Shown one piece after another: positions 22,229 through 32,004 of a DNA stretch of 64,000 nucleotides (position 1 is its first letter; each line of letters starts with the position of its first letter). Origin of the DNA: Deinococcus marmoris DSM 12784 (GTDB lineage: Bacteria > Deinococcota > Deinococci > Deinococcales > Deinococcaceae); NCBI RefSeq assembly GCF_000701405.1, contig NZ_JNIV01000007.1, positions 1 through 64,000 on the forward strand, written 5' to 3'. The notes beneath the pieces are model-generated. The model did not search any database and was not told the origin of the DNA. It saw only the letters and a list, made by a program, of their open reading frames with translations. The translations under genes and the position numbers were made by a program.

Positions 22229-23385
22229 CCGCAAACCTTCCCCTTTCCGACATCCGGGTGGCCGACTTCACGCGCGTCCTGACTGGCCCGTTCTGCACCA
22301 TGTTGCTGGGCGATCTGGGCGCAGACGTGATCAAGATCGAGCCGCCCGGCGGCGACGACACGCGCGCCTGGGGGCCACCGTTCCAGGAATCTGAGGGGGG
22401 GCGCGAGTCCAGCTATTTTCTGAGTGTCAACCGCAACAAGCGCAGCGTGGAGCTGGACCTCAAGACGCCGGAAGGCATGGACGCCGCCCGCAAGCTGATT
22501 GCCAGGAGTGACGTGCTGGTGGAGAACTTCCGCCCCGGCACGCTGGACCGCCTGGGCCTGGGCTGGGAGGCGTTACGCGCCGTGCATCCCCGGCTGATCT
22601 ACGCCAGCATCTCCGGTTTCGGGCAGACCGGGCCGTACAAGGACCGCGCCGGATACGACGTGATCGCGCAGGGCATGGGCGGCATGATGAGCTACAACGG
22701 CGAGATTGGTGGCCCGCCGCTGCGGGTGGGGGTGGCGGTGGCTGACGTCTTCGCCGGATCGCTGATCACGCAGGCGATTCTGGCCGCGCTGTTTCAGAGG
22801 GAGCGCACCGGCAGGGGCGAACGGGTGGACGTGAACCTGCTGGAAAGCGTGATCGCGCTGGGGTCATCGCAGGTGGGGCGCTATCTGGCCACCGGGGAAA
22901 TCCCTGTGCCCGTGGGCAATGACCACCGCTCAATCGTGCCGTATGGAACGGTGGCCTGCGGCGACGGCTTCGTGAATATCGCGGTGGGCAACGACGCGTT
23001 GTGGCGGCGCTTCTGTGCGGCGCTGGAGCTGGCCGAGCTGGGCGCAGACCCGCGCTTTGCCACCAACGAGGGCCGCGTGAACAGCCGTGCCGAGCTGGAC
23101 GTGCTGATGCTGGGCGGTCTGGCCCGCTTTACCCGCCAGCAGATCATGGAGCGGCTGGAGCTGGCGGGCGTGCCGTGCGGCCCCGTCAACAACATGGCCG
23201 AGGTCTTTGCCGATCCGCATGTGCAGGCGCGTGGCGTGGCGGTGGAGGTGGAACATGCCTCGCTGGGCCACACCACCGTGACCTCGCCGCCGTGGGACAT
23301 CGGGGGCCAGACGCTGCCTGTGCGCCGCGCCCCGCCCACGCTGGGGCAGCACACGGCAGAGATTCTGGGGGAGCTGGAAGGCTGA
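22225..23385 (+). CDS. CaiB/BaiF family CoA-transferase (class III)
   Basis: A 386-residue protein starting at GTG 22225. It has the family features VADFTRVLTGPFCTMLLGDL near the N-terminus, IKIEPPGGDDTRAWGPPF, NKRSVELDL, VLVENFRPGTLDRLGLGW and RAGYDVIAQGMGGMMSYNG, where the Asp is the catalytic residue that forms the acyl anhydride. It transfers CoA between carboxylic acids; the acids cannot be named from sequence. Length agrees with formyl-CoA and succinyl-CoA:acid transferases (about 390-430). It appears to be a single gene, convergent with the M16 peptidase gene 51 bases on. Confidence 0.9.
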   Translation: MTANLPLSDIRVADFTRVLTGPFCTMLLGDLGADVIKIEPPGGDDTRAWGPPFQESEGGRESSYFLSVNRNKRSVELDLKTPEGMDAARKLIARSDVLVENFRPGTLDRLGLGWEALRAVHPRLIYASISGFGQTGPYKDRAGYDVIAQGMGGMMSYNGEIGGPPLRVGVAVADVFAGSLITQAILAALFQRERTGRGERVDVNLLESVIALGSSQVGRYLATGEIPVPVGNDHRSIVPYGTVACGDGFVNIAVGNDALWRRFCAALELAELGADPRFATNEGRVNSRAELDVLMLGGLARFTRQQIMERLELAGVPCGPVNNMAEVFADPHVQARGVAVEVEHASLGHTTVTSPPWDIGGQTLPVRRAPPTLGQHTAEILGELEG

Positions 23386-23436
23386 ATCTGAGGAAACCTG
23401 AGCCGCCTTTCTCCCGAAAAAGTGGAGAAGTTCCTC

Positions 23437-24681
23437 CTACTCCAGCTTCTCCAGCGGCCCCAGCGCCACCACCGTCAACCTTTCCAGCGGACACAGCTTC
23501 AAGACCTCGCGCACATCGGCGGCGGTGATGCTGGCGTAGCGGTCCACCAGTTCCTGGGTCGTCTCGGCCCGCCCGGTGGCCATGTGGTCCATGCCCAGTG
23601 CGAACAGGCGGCCCTGTGGCGTCTCGGCCCGCAGCAAAGTGGACACGGCCAGCTTGCGGGCAGCGCGGCGCACGGCTGCGTCTGTAATGAGGGTGTCTGC
23701 ACCTCGCAACACGGCCCGGAAGGTGTTCAACACCTCCTGGGCACGTTCGGGGTCACAGGAAAAGCCGCCTTCAAAACTCCCGGCGTCGCGGTATTCCAGG
23801 TGGGCCAGATCGGCGCTGTCGGCCAGTCCGGTGTCCAGCAGCGCCCAGTACAGCGCGCCGTTCTCGCCGCCGATCAGGTCCGCCAGCACGCCCGCCGCCT
23901 CACGCAGCGGATGGGTCACGCCCAGGCCGGGAGCCTCGGCGGCCACCTGCACGCGGCTCAGGTCCGGGTCAGCGATCACGCGCACCTGGGCCGGGTGGAC
24001 CGGGGTGGGGGGCGGTCCGGCAGTGGGTGCGGCAGCAGCGGGCCAGTCGGCCAGATTCGCCCCAGCCCAGGCCAGCACCGCCTCTGAATCAAAAGCCCCC
24101 GTCAGCGCCAGCGTCACGCGGCCTGCACCGTAGCGGGCGCGGTGGTTTGCGGCCAGGGCGTCGCGGCTCAACGCGCCCACCGTCTCCGTCGTCCCCAGAA
24201 TCAGATGCCCCAGCGGATGCGTTCCCCAGTAATCGGCCCGCAATTCATCAATCACGCGGATGCCCGGTTGATCGGCGTACATGGCGATTTCTTCCAGAAT
24301 GACGCCGCGCTCGGCCTCCAGATCGCTTTCTCGCAACGCCGGGCGCATCAATTCGGTCAGGGTGTCCAGCAGCTCATCCGTCTGGTCAGGAAGGCAGGCG
24401 GCGTGGTAGACGGTGGCCTCCTCGCCCGTAAAGGCGTTGGACTGCCCGCCCAGATCGTCCAGCCGCTCATTCAGCACGCTGACGGACAGCCGCTCGGACC
24501 CCTTGAACATCAGGTGTTCCAGAAAATGACTCGCGCCCATTTCAGAGGGCACCTCATCCCGCGCCCCGGTGTTCACGAAATACCCGGCGGCGACAGTCTG
24601 TGCGCCTGGGTCTGCCTCCAGAAGAAGGGTCAGACCATTAGGCAGAACGTGGATAAGCGGTGTGACTGGAACCTCAGACAT
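23437..24681 (-). CDS. M16 (pitrilysin-type) zinc peptidase, catalytic subunit
   Basis: A 414-residue protein with the inverted zinc motif HFLEH at 52-56 ([12 protein letters not shown]) and the distal Glu in [26 protein letters not shown]. The second M16 half ([19 protein letters not shown]) supplies the substrate-binding region. It is the second gene of a pair, overlapping the upstream M16 gene by 8 bases. Bacterial M16B peptidases act as heterodimers in which one subunit keeps the zinc site; this gene encodes that one. It probably degrades peptides in the cytoplasm or envelope; no signal peptide was seen. Confidence 0.9.
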   Translation of the reverse strand: MSEVPVTPLIHVLPNGLTLLLEADPGAQTVAAGYFVNTGARDEVPSEMGASHFLEHLMFKGSERLSVSVLNERLDDLGGQSNAFTGEEATVYHAACLPDQTDELLDTLTELMRPALRESDLEAERGVILEEIAMYADQPGIRVIDELRADYWGTHPLGHLILGTTETVGALSRDALAANHRARYGAGRVTLALTGAFDSEAVLAWAGANLADWPAAAAPTAGPPPTPVHPAQVRVIADPDLSRVQVAAEAPGLGVTHPLREAAGVLADLIGGENGALYWALLDTGLADSADLAHLEYRDAGSFEGGFSCDPERAQEVLNTFRAVLRGADTLITDAAVRRAARKLAVSTLLRAETPQGRLFALGMDHMATGRAETTQELVDRYASITAADVREVLKLCPLERLTVVALGPLEKLE

Positions 24682-25936
24682 CCGATGGCCCCAGCGTCAC
24701 AACGGTCATCTTAGAAACTGGATCGTAGTCGGCCAGAAAATCATTCACGCCCTCCAGTGTCAGCGCGTCCAGACTCGCGCGCAACCCGGCCAGCGGGCGC
24801 ACCTGACCGAACACGGCCACGTCACGGGTCAGCGCTCCGGCGCGGGCGCGCATGGACTCTGCGCCAAAGACCACGCTGGCGCGCAGGCCGCTGCGGGCGC
24901 GGCGGAATTCGTCGGCGCTGAGACCCTGGGGCAGGCGCGCCAGTTCGGCCAGCATCACCTCCAGCGTTTCGGGGGCGCGGGCCGGGGTGCTGCCCGCATA
25001 GGCTGTCAGAAAGCCCTGGCCGCCCAGCAGCACCGGCGAGGCGCTGACCGCGTAGGCCAGCCCGCGTTCCTCGCGCACGGCATGGAACAGGCGGCTGGCA
25101 CTGCCCCCGGACAGCGCCGTCAGCGCCACCTGCCACGCCAGCCAGCGCGGATCGGTGGGAGAGATGCCTGGGGCAGTCAGACTCAGGTGGGTCTGCTCGG
25201 CGTCCTCGTCAGGAACATGGACGCGCTGCCCCGCCTGAAAGCTGGCCTCGGCCCTCGGCTGACGGCCTGGGCGTAAGCTTCCCAGCGCCCCAGCAACCAG
25301 CCCCAGCGCCACCTCCGGCTCCAGATCGCCCACCAGCCCCAGCACCGCGCCCGCCTGCCCGTACGCCTCCAGATGCGCCCGTAAGGTGTCTGCCGTCAGG
25401 GCTTCCAGACCTTTGGGGGTGCCGCTGGGCGGGTGCGCGAAGCCGGCCAGCGGGGAACCGGCGGGGCGGGGAAAGGCCACGCGCCGCGCCTCCAGCGCCA
25501 GCAGGTCCGTCGGGCTGTCCTGAACGCTGTCCAGATCCTGCCGCGCCAGATCGGTCAGCACCGGGAGTTCATTCTCCGGCAGATTGGGGCGCAGCAGCAC
25601 GTCGGCCACCAGCGTCAGCGAGGCCCCCAGATCGTCCAGCAGGCCCGAAACCCCCATCCGCGTCGCTTCCGGCCCCACGCCGCCGCCCCGGCGCACGCCC
25701 AGGTCATCGAAGGCGTCCTGGAGGGCGCGGGCGTCGCGGCCCGCCGCGCCCTTGAACAGCCATTCCTCCAGCACGCCCGACGAACCTTCCTGGCCCACCG
25801 GGTCATGGGCGCTGCCCACCGGAAGGCGCAGATCGAAGGCAAAGCCCGGCCCGCTCCGGCGTTCAAAAGCCAGCCGCAGACCGCCGGGCAGGGTCCACAG
25901 TTCAGAGGCGGGGAAAGCTTGGGACAGGGTAGGCAT
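24674..25936 (-). CDS. M16-family subunit lacking the zinc motif
   Basis: A 420-residue protein from ATG 25936. The position aligned with HxxEH reads G54-V-L-E57-E58 ([12 protein letters not shown]), so both His ligands are missing and it should be inactive. The rest follows the M16 fold, including [20 protein letters not shown], a strong C-domain signature. It lies upstream of, and overlaps, the active M16 gene, the known arrangement for an inactive partner that helps bind substrate. The frame extends farther upstream, but a TACAAT -10 box ending 6 bases before ATG 25936 marks the start. Function inferred from heterodimeric M16B pairs. Confidence 0.85.
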   Translation of the reverse strand: MPTLSQAFPASELWTLPGGLRLAFERRSGPGFAFDLRLPVGSAHDPVGQEGSSGVLEEWLFKGAAGRDARALQDAFDDLGVRRGGGVGPEATRMGVSGLLDDLGASLTLVADVLLRPNLPENELPVLTDLARQDLDSVQDSPTDLLALEARRVAFPRPAGSPLAGFAHPPSGTPKGLEALTADTLRAHLEAYGQAGAVLGLVGDLEPEVALGLVAGALGSLRPGRQPRAEASFQAGQRVHVPDEDAEQTHLSLTAPGISPTDPRWLAWQVALTALSGGSASRLFHAVREERGLAYAVSASPVLLGGQGFLTAYAGSTPARAPETLEVMLAELARLPQGLSADEFRRARSGLRASVVFGAESMRARAGALTRDVAVFGQVRPLAGLRASLDALTLEGVNDFLADYDPVSKMTVVTLGPSDV

Positions 25937-25942
25937 CCGGGG

Positions 25943-25948
25943 ATTGTA
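25943..25948 (-). promoter_or_regulatory. -10 box for the M16 operon (leaderless)
   Basis: On the minus strand TACAAT is followed by six bases and then ATG 25936. It is a near-consensus -10 with no ribosome-binding site after it. Confidence 0.55.
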
Positions 25949-26050
25949 GAGGGTTGTGGGGAAATTTGCCGGGGGAAGAGACCGGGGAAATGGGCATCTC
26001 TGCAACTTTTCCCTGATTCTTCCCTGGCCCCAGGGCGGCATCCTGAAACG

Positions 26051-26578
26051 GTGAGGCGTTTTCTCGGATTTATTGTTTTTCTGGCAGTACTGGGTGGGGC
26101 GCTGTACCTGCTGTGGCCGCAGATCAAGAATGCCCAGCGGTACTCGGCGCTGCTGTCTGCCCCCATGCCCATTGAAAACAGCCTTCCCAATCCGCTGCCC
26201 GGCCAGAACCTGACCGACACCTGGGGCGCGGCCCGCAGCCAGGGGCGCAGGCACGAGGGCATCGACATTTTCGCGGGGCGCAATACGCCCATTCGCGCCA
26301 CCACGCGCGGCATCGTGCTGAATGTCGGCCCCAACGGGCTGGGCGGGCGCACGGTGATGATCCTCGGCCCTGGCGGGCAGCGGCACTATTACGCCCACCT
26401 GGAGAAATACCCGGATTTGACGCGTGGAGAGTGGATCGAGGCCGGAACCGTGGTGGGCTTCGTGGGTGACAGCGGCAACGCCAGGGGCACACCACCGCAT
26501 CTGCACTACGGCATTTATACGATGGGCGGGGCGATCAATCCCTATCCATTTCTCAAGAAGAACGCAGCCGCGCCCTGA
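26051..26578 (+). CDS. M23-family peptidase, membrane-anchored
   Basis: A 175-residue protein from GTG 26051. A hydrophobic helix ([18 protein letters not shown]) at about 5-22 anchors it or serves as an uncleaved signal. The LytM/M23 domain has the zinc motif H68-x3-D72 ([11 protein letters not shown]), [19 protein letters not shown] and HLHYGIY near the end. It is expected to cut peptidoglycan cross-links or act as a murein-binding factor outside the cell membrane. Catalytic residues appear intact. Upstream frame extension to 25433 would run over the divergent M16 gene and is rejected. Its 3' end overlaps the convergent acetyltransferase gene by 26 bases. Confidence 0.88.
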   Translation: MRRFLGFIVFLAVLGGALYLLWPQIKNAQRYSALLSAPMPIENSLPNPLPGQNLTDTWGAARSQGRRHEGIDIFAGRNTPIRATTRGIVLNVGPNGLGGRTVMILGPGGQRHYYAHLEKYPDLTRGEWIEAGTVVGFVGDSGNARGTPPHLHYGIYTMGGAINPYPFLKKNAAAP

Positions 26579-27101
26579 CCTCCGGCCACTCGTCCGCCGT
26601 GATGGAGAACATCACCGTGTCGCGCAGGCTGCCGTCCTGACGCCGCTGATGCTTTCGCAACACGCCCTCGCGCACCGCACCGATTTTCTCGATGGCGCGC
26701 TGGGAGCGGGTGTTCAGGTTGTCGGTCTTGAGCTGCACGCGCTGCATGGCAAGCGTTTCAAAGGCGTGGGCCAGCAGCAACAGCTTCATGCGGCGGTTGA
26801 TGCCTGTTTCCATGTAACGCGGGTGCAGCCACGTCCAGCCGATTTCCAGCCCCGCGTGCGCCGCGCGAATGTCGCCGTAGCGCGTGCTGCCTGCCAGTTC
26901 GCCGTCCACCACGATGGCGAAGGGTTGCTGATCGGGGGCGTCCAGAGCGGTCTGGTAATAGGCCGCGTCTGAAGGTGAGGTTCCCATCAGGGCCAGTTCC
27001 TCCGAGCAGTCCGCCGCCAGCGCGCACAGGCCGGGAAGATCAGCCCCCGTCAGCGGGCGCAGGGTCAATTCACCGTCGGTCAGGGTGATGGAATGGTGCA
27101 T
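26553..27101 (-). CDS. GNAT acetyltransferase (RimJ/RimL type)
   Basis: A 182-residue protein. The core is recognisable: [16 protein letters not shown] at the N-terminus, [20 protein letters not shown] with the acetyl-CoA region, and [20 protein letters not shown], which is close to RimJ/RimL-type N-acetyltransferases of the YdaF sort. The substrate is unknown. It begins 9 bases after the stop of the histidine phosphatase gene and is probably the last gene of the GGDEF-led operon. Its end overlaps the M23 gene on the other strand. Confidence 0.85.
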   Translation of the reverse strand: MHHSITLTDGELTLRPLTGADLPGLCALAADCSEELALMGTSPSDAAYYQTALDAPDQQPFAIVVDGELAGSTRYGDIRAAHAGLEIGWTWLHPRYMETGINRRMKLLLLAHAFETLAMQRVQLKTDNLNTRSQRAIEKIGAVREGVLRKHQRRQDGSLRDTVMFSITADEWPEVRARLRSS

Positions 27102-27110
27102 GGCTGGAGT

Positions 27111-27716
27111 TTAGGGCAGATGCGGGCAGAGGTTCACACCCGTCACCAGCGCCGTATGACTCCGCCGATTCAGGCGCAACGTGGCGAACGAGGTGTCCCC
27201 AAATTCGAACCAGCCGCGTTCCATCCGCAGCAGTTCACGCAACATGGAATTGAGAAAGCCGCCGTGAGAGACGACGAGAATCCGCTCGCCTTCGCCCGTC
27301 CAGATCAGTTCCAGCGCCAGCAGGGCACGCGCCCGGATCGCCGCCTGGGACTCGCCGCCCTCTGCCGTGAACGCGTCCAGCTCATGCCGGAAAGTGGGGA
27401 TGGGATAGCGCCGTGCGGCTTCCTCGCGGCCCAGTCCGGCCAGCGGTCCGTTGTCCCATTCGCGCAGCAAATCGGACGGCACGAGCGGCATAGCCAGCGC
27501 GTCTGTCACGATACGGGCGGTTTCGTGGGCGCGGGCCAATGTGGACCAGTAGGCCCGGTCAAAGTCGGGCGGATGGGCGGCCCAGTACGAGGCCAGCGCC
27601 TGGGCCTGAGCGCGGCCCACCTCTGTCAGCGGCGAGTCGTAATGGCCCTCGTGAACGTTCTCGTCGTCGGCGCGGCTGCGTCCGTGGCGCAGGAGGTTCA
27701 GGTGCAATTCGCTCAC
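27111..27716 (-). CDS. Histidine phosphatase family protein
   Basis: A 201-residue protein with the phosphoglycerate-mutase-like RHG motif R10-H11-G12 (LLRHGRSR), where His 11 would be phosphorylated, [17 protein letters not shown], and the second catalytic His in [17 protein letters not shown]. Substrates of this superfamily range from sugar phosphates to nucleotides and cofactors. Being next to a Nudix hydrolase and a deaminase suggests a nucleotide or cofactor role, but this is inference. Its ATG overlaps the stop of the Nudix gene by 4 bases. Confidence 0.9.
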   Translation of the reverse strand: MSELHLNLLRHGRSRADDENVHEGHYDSPLTEVGRAQAQALASYWAAHPPDFDRAYWSTLARAHETARIVTDALAMPLVPSDLLREWDNGPLAGLGREEAARRYPIPTFRHELDAFTAEGGESQAAIRARALLALELIWTGEGERILVVSHGGFLNSMLRELLRMERGWFEFGDTSFATLRLNRRSHTALVTGVNLCPHLP

Positions 27717-28201
27717 GCCGTCTGCGCGGCCTTCCTAGGAGATCGCCCGAATACGGCCTGAACCCGAAAAGTTATGCGGCGTAGTCTCTGAACGATGGCC
27801 CTGATCGCAGTCGACGGCACAGACTGTCCACGCGCCATTAGCACCTGACACAGTTGCGGATCACACGCCCACCACAGCGATCCTGCATTCACCCATAGTA
27901 CCGGACGCCCTTCCGGGCTGGCTTCCAGCCCCAGCAGACGCATGGGGTAGCAGTCCGCGCCCTCGGAGAGCCACACGGCCTCGCCTACCACCTCGCAATG
28001 TGCGCCGCACTCCTCCCATGCCTCGCGCACTGCGGCCTGCTGCGGGGTTTCGCCGGGGTGGATGCCGCCGCCCGGTAAGGTCCAGCCCCAGGAATCCCGC
28101 GCTACCATCAGCACGCACCCGTCCTCGCGTTCGATCCAGGCGGAAGCGCGGCCAATCCGGTCTTCACCCGGCGAGAGGTTGAGGAACGGTTGGCCGCTCA
28201 T
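27713..28201 (-). CDS. Nudix hydrolase
   Basis: A 162-residue protein with a complete Nudix box at 45-67: G45, E51, R59-E60 and E63-E64 with G66 ([19 protein letters not shown]). These residues bind Mg and hydrolyse nucleoside diphosphates linked to another group. The C-terminal 30 residues are Arg-rich ([20 protein letters not shown]) and unusual. The specific substrate is unknown; Deinococcus encodes many Nudix enzymes. It overlaps the deaminase gene upstream and the phosphatase gene downstream by 4 bases each. Confidence 0.92.
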   Translation of the reverse strand: MSGQPFLNLSPGEDRIGRASAWIEREDGCVLMVARDSWGWTLPGGGIHPGETPQQAAVREAWEECGAHCEVVGEAVWLSEGADCYPMRLLGLEASPEGRPVLWVNAGSLWWACDPQLCQVLMARGQSVPSTAIRAIVQRLRRITFRVQAVFGRSPRKAAQTA

Positions 28202-28836
28202 GCCAGCAGCTCCAGCGCCTCTTGCAACCTGCCCTGACGTTTACGCAGGGCAAGGAGCTGGCCGGATTGATAGAGCCGCTCTGCGAAGGCCACGTCTGCG
28301 GGAAATTGAGCGGCGAAGCTGTCCAAAACCTTTCTTTCATCCACAGGACTCTCTTCTTCCCACAACGCATGGGCCTTGAGCCGCAAGGCTACTCTCTGAA
28401 CGTCCTCCGGCGCGCGGCCTACACGCATCTGCTTGCCCGAGACATACGGATCATCCGTCAGCAGGCGCGTGCAGCCAGCCCAGGGATCGGGGGCGGCATA
28501 CGCCATACCGCGCACGCCGCTCATGGCGATGGCCCCGGCACATTGCGGGCAGGGTTCCACGGTGGTCAGCACGGTCCAGCCATAGCACTCCGGGCGCGGC
28601 GTGGCCGCCAGATTCAGCAGCGCATTGATCTCCGCGTGCGCCAGATCGTGTCCGGCGATAAAGCCGCCCTCCACGCTGCGAGGCTCGCCCAGACGGTTCC
28701 GCCCCCGTGCAATCACTGCCCCGTTTGCGTCCACCACGCACGCCCCAATCGGATACGAGCCGTGCAGATACGCCTCCCAGGCTTCGGCCAGGGCGGCGTG
28801 CCAGCCGGGAGACAGCGTTTCCAGAACCTCGCTCAC
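28198..28836 (-). CDS. Nucleoside/cytidine deaminase-family protein
   Basis: A 212-residue protein with the zinc deaminase motifs H67-A-E69 (LAHAEINALL) and P95-C96-x2-C99 (VEPCPQCAGAI), which give the zinc ligands and proton shuttle of the cytidine/guanine/tRNA-adenosine deaminase fold. The fold ends near 150; the extra C-terminal about 60 residues are helical (ERLYQSGQLLALRKRQGRL). The substrate cannot be decided. It overlaps both neighbours by 4 bases in the GGDEF-led operon. Confidence 0.9.
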   Translation of the reverse strand: MSEVLETLSPGWHAALAEAWEAYLHGSYPIGACVVDANGAVIARGRNRLGEPRSVEGGFIAGHDLAHAEINALLNLAATPRPECYGWTVLTTVEPCPQCAGAIAMSGVRGMAYAAPDPWAGCTRLLTDDPYVSGKQMRVGRAPEDVQRVALRLKAHALWEEESPVDERKVLDSFAAQFPADVAFAERLYQSGQLLALRKRQGRLQEALELLA

Positions 28837-29438
28837 AGCTCCGCCCGGTAACGCTCCACCAGATCGTCCAGCGCCTCGCGCAGAAGGCTGGCTTCCGTGC
28901 GGCTCAGCGCGCCGCTCAGCTTGCTCAGGCGTTCCAGTTGGCTCTTGGGGTAATAGTTGGATTTCAGCACCATCTTGGATTCCACGAAGATGCAGGCGCG
29001 GCCCCGGCCCTCGCGCTTGGCCCGTAAGAGTGCCTCGTCGGCGGCGCGGTACAGCTCGGCGTATTCGCTGGCGTGGGCGGGGCGTGAAGCCAGCCCCACG
29101 CTCAGGCCCAGGCTGCGTGGCCAGTGCGGATCGCGGTGGATGTGAAAGTGCCGGATGACCTCGTCGAACAGGATCAGCGCGGTTTCGGCGGCACTTTCGG
29201 GCAGAATCACGGCGTACTCGTCACCGCCGATGCGCCCGATGATGCTGCCCGACGGCAGGCTGCCCGACAGCAGGCGTTCCACAGCGCGCAGCACGCGGTC
29301 ACCCTCGGTGTGGCCCAGCGTATCGTTGAGGGTCTTGAAGTGATCGAGGTCCAGCACCGCCAGCGTCAATGGGGCCGAGCCGAAGCGGGCGAAAGCGTCC
29401 TCGAAGGGGTTGCGGGACAGGATATCGGGGCGGGCCAT
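28833..29438 (-). CDS. GGDEF diguanylate cyclase fused to a ribbon-helix-helix segment
   Basis: A 201-residue soluble protein. Residues 1-155 are a compact GGDEF domain with [14 protein letters not shown] and the active-site GGDEY at 71-75 (Tyr for Phe); no RxxD inhibitory site was seen ahead of it. Residues about 156-201 ([16 protein letters not shown], then [16 protein letters not shown], then DDLVERY) follow the ribbon-helix-helix pattern: a short strand, helix A, a small-SRT turn and helix B. RHH domains dimerise to bind DNA. It starts at ATG 29438 with AGGAGG just upstream and is the first gene of a five-gene operon. The palindrome in its promoter suggests autoregulation. GGDEF activity and DNA binding are both inferred. 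Confidence 0.85.
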   Translation of the reverse strand: MARPDILSRNPFEDAFARFGSAPLTLAVLDLDHFKTLNDTLGHTEGDRVLRAVERLLSGSLPSGSIIGRIGGDEYAVILPESAAETALILFDEVIRHFHIHRDPHWPRSLGLSVGLASRPAHASEYAELYRAADEALLRAKREGRGRACIFVESKMVLKSNYYPKSQLERLSKLSGALSRTEASLLREALDDLVERYRAEL

Positions 29439-29464
29439 AGGGGTTCCTCCTACTGTAAATTCTA

Positions 29465-29493
29465 GCTATATAGGTCTGACATATATATGTCAT
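29465..29493 (-). promoter_or_regulatory. Promoter of the GGDEF-led operon overlapped by a 16-bp palindrome
   Basis: On the minus strand a -35-like ATGACA (29488-29493) and -10 TATAGC (29465-29470) are 17 bases apart. The perfect palindrome TGACATATATATGTCA at 29477-29492 covers the -35 and most of the spacer, the place where a repressor would block RNA polymerase. It lies about 40 bases ahead of a gene encoding an RHH segment. Confidence 0.6.
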
Positions 29494-29578
29494 GCAGAGT
29501 AGATAGGATGGGTATACGTTGTTTAGACGTGCTGGCGCACCTTGAGCGCATCAGACTCAACTTCCTAGACTCCTGCGC

Positions 29579-29608
29579 TTGACATTTTTAGCCCGAAGAG
29601 ACTATTCT
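29579..29608 (+). promoter_or_regulatory. Vegetative-type promoter of groES-groL
   Basis: TTGACA (29579-29584) and TATTCT (29603-29608) are 18 bases apart, about 80 bases before the groES ATG. No CIRCE inverted repeat (TTAGCACTC-N9-GAGTGCTAA) was found between 29440 and 29690. Confidence 0.7.
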
Positions 29609-29687
29609 CGCGTGCGGAACGGCGAAAACCTGCCGAGTACAACAGGTACGGTTAAGGCCCCAAACTTCATTCTCAGGAGGAATACCC

Positions 29688-29975
29688 ATGCTTAAACCTT
29701 TAGGTGATCGTGTACTGGTAGAAATCGTCGAGGAAACCGAGCAGAAGACGGCGGGCGGCCTGTTCGTCCCCGATTCGGCCAAGGAAAAGAGCCAGCGCGG
29801 TAAGGTCATCGCCATCGGCACCGGCAAGATGCTGGACAACGGCACCCGCGTTGCGCTGGACGTCAAGGAAGGCGACACCGTGTACTTCGCCAAATACGGC
29901 GGCACCGAAGTGACGCTGGAAGGCAAGAACTACTCGATCCTGGCCGAGCGCGACATTCTCGCCATCGTCGAGTAA
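29688..29975 (+). CDS. groES: Co-chaperonin GroES
   Basis: A 95-residue protein with the full GroES pattern: [11 protein letters not shown] at the N-terminus, the mobile loop [18 protein letters not shown] that docks onto GroEL, and the closing [14 protein letters not shown]. Seven subunits cap the GroEL cavity in the cytoplasm. A strong ribosome-binding site (AGGAGG) precedes the ATG. groL follows 73 bases downstream with no terminator between, forming the usual operon. Confidence 0.98.
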   Translation: MLKPLGDRVLVEIVEETEQKTAGGLFVPDSAKEKSQRGKVIAIGTGKMLDNGTRVALDVKEGDTVYFAKYGGTEVTLEGKNYSILAERDILAIVE

Positions 29976-30024
29976 GGACGAGCAAGACCGTCTACTGTTG
30001 ACCTCCACCCTCTCAAACTTTTAG

Positions 30025-31692
<1,668 letters not shown>

Positions 31693-31712
31693 GCAAGTAG
31701 AGAATGAAAGAG

Positions 31713-31739
31713 GCCGGGGCGTGATGCTCCGGCTTTTTT
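31713..31739 (+). terminator. Rho-independent terminator of groES-groL
   Basis: GCCGGGGC-GTGAT-GCTCCGGC (one internal G-U pair) is followed by TTTTTT, 20 bases after the groL stop codon. Confidence 0.9.
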
Positions 31740-31770
31740 GTCGTCTCAGGGTGGGCTGGTTGAACAGTAG

Positions 31771-31866
31771 ACGGCGACAGGCACCCCACCCACCATCCGC
31801 GAACTGATCAAAAGCGACAGCGCTGTTCTGGGCAGCGGCATGGTGAACGCTCAGGCGTTGCTGTAG
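31771..31866 (+). pseudogene. Possible C-terminal remnant of a subtilisin-like (S8) peptidase
   Basis: After an in-frame TAG (31768-31770) the frame reads [16 protein letters not shown], then [15 protein letters not shown] and stop at 31864-31866. The pattern (I/V)R-x-LIKS...GSG-x-VNA-x-ALL is the usual end of secreted subtilases. No rest of the gene is present between here and groL. It is short and identified by eye only. Confidence 0.35.
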
Positions 31867-32004
31867 AAAGTCGGATCATCTGCATGGGCCGTTCTGAAGT
31901 CAGTCTCCTTGCATTTCCCGGCTTCCTCTAAGAATCCCCAGCCGACTGAGTCTGAGGATTTCTCTGCCAAATCTCAGTCTTCTCACGCTATGCTGTCGGG
32001 AACA

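Noticed and set aside
29440..29690. CIRCE element or radiation/desiccation motif (RDRM) near groES
   Set aside because: Neither TTAGCACTC-N9-GAGTGCTAA nor a TTATGT...ACATAA palindrome is present; the TGACATATATATGTCA palindrome has the opposite arrangement and serves the divergent gene.
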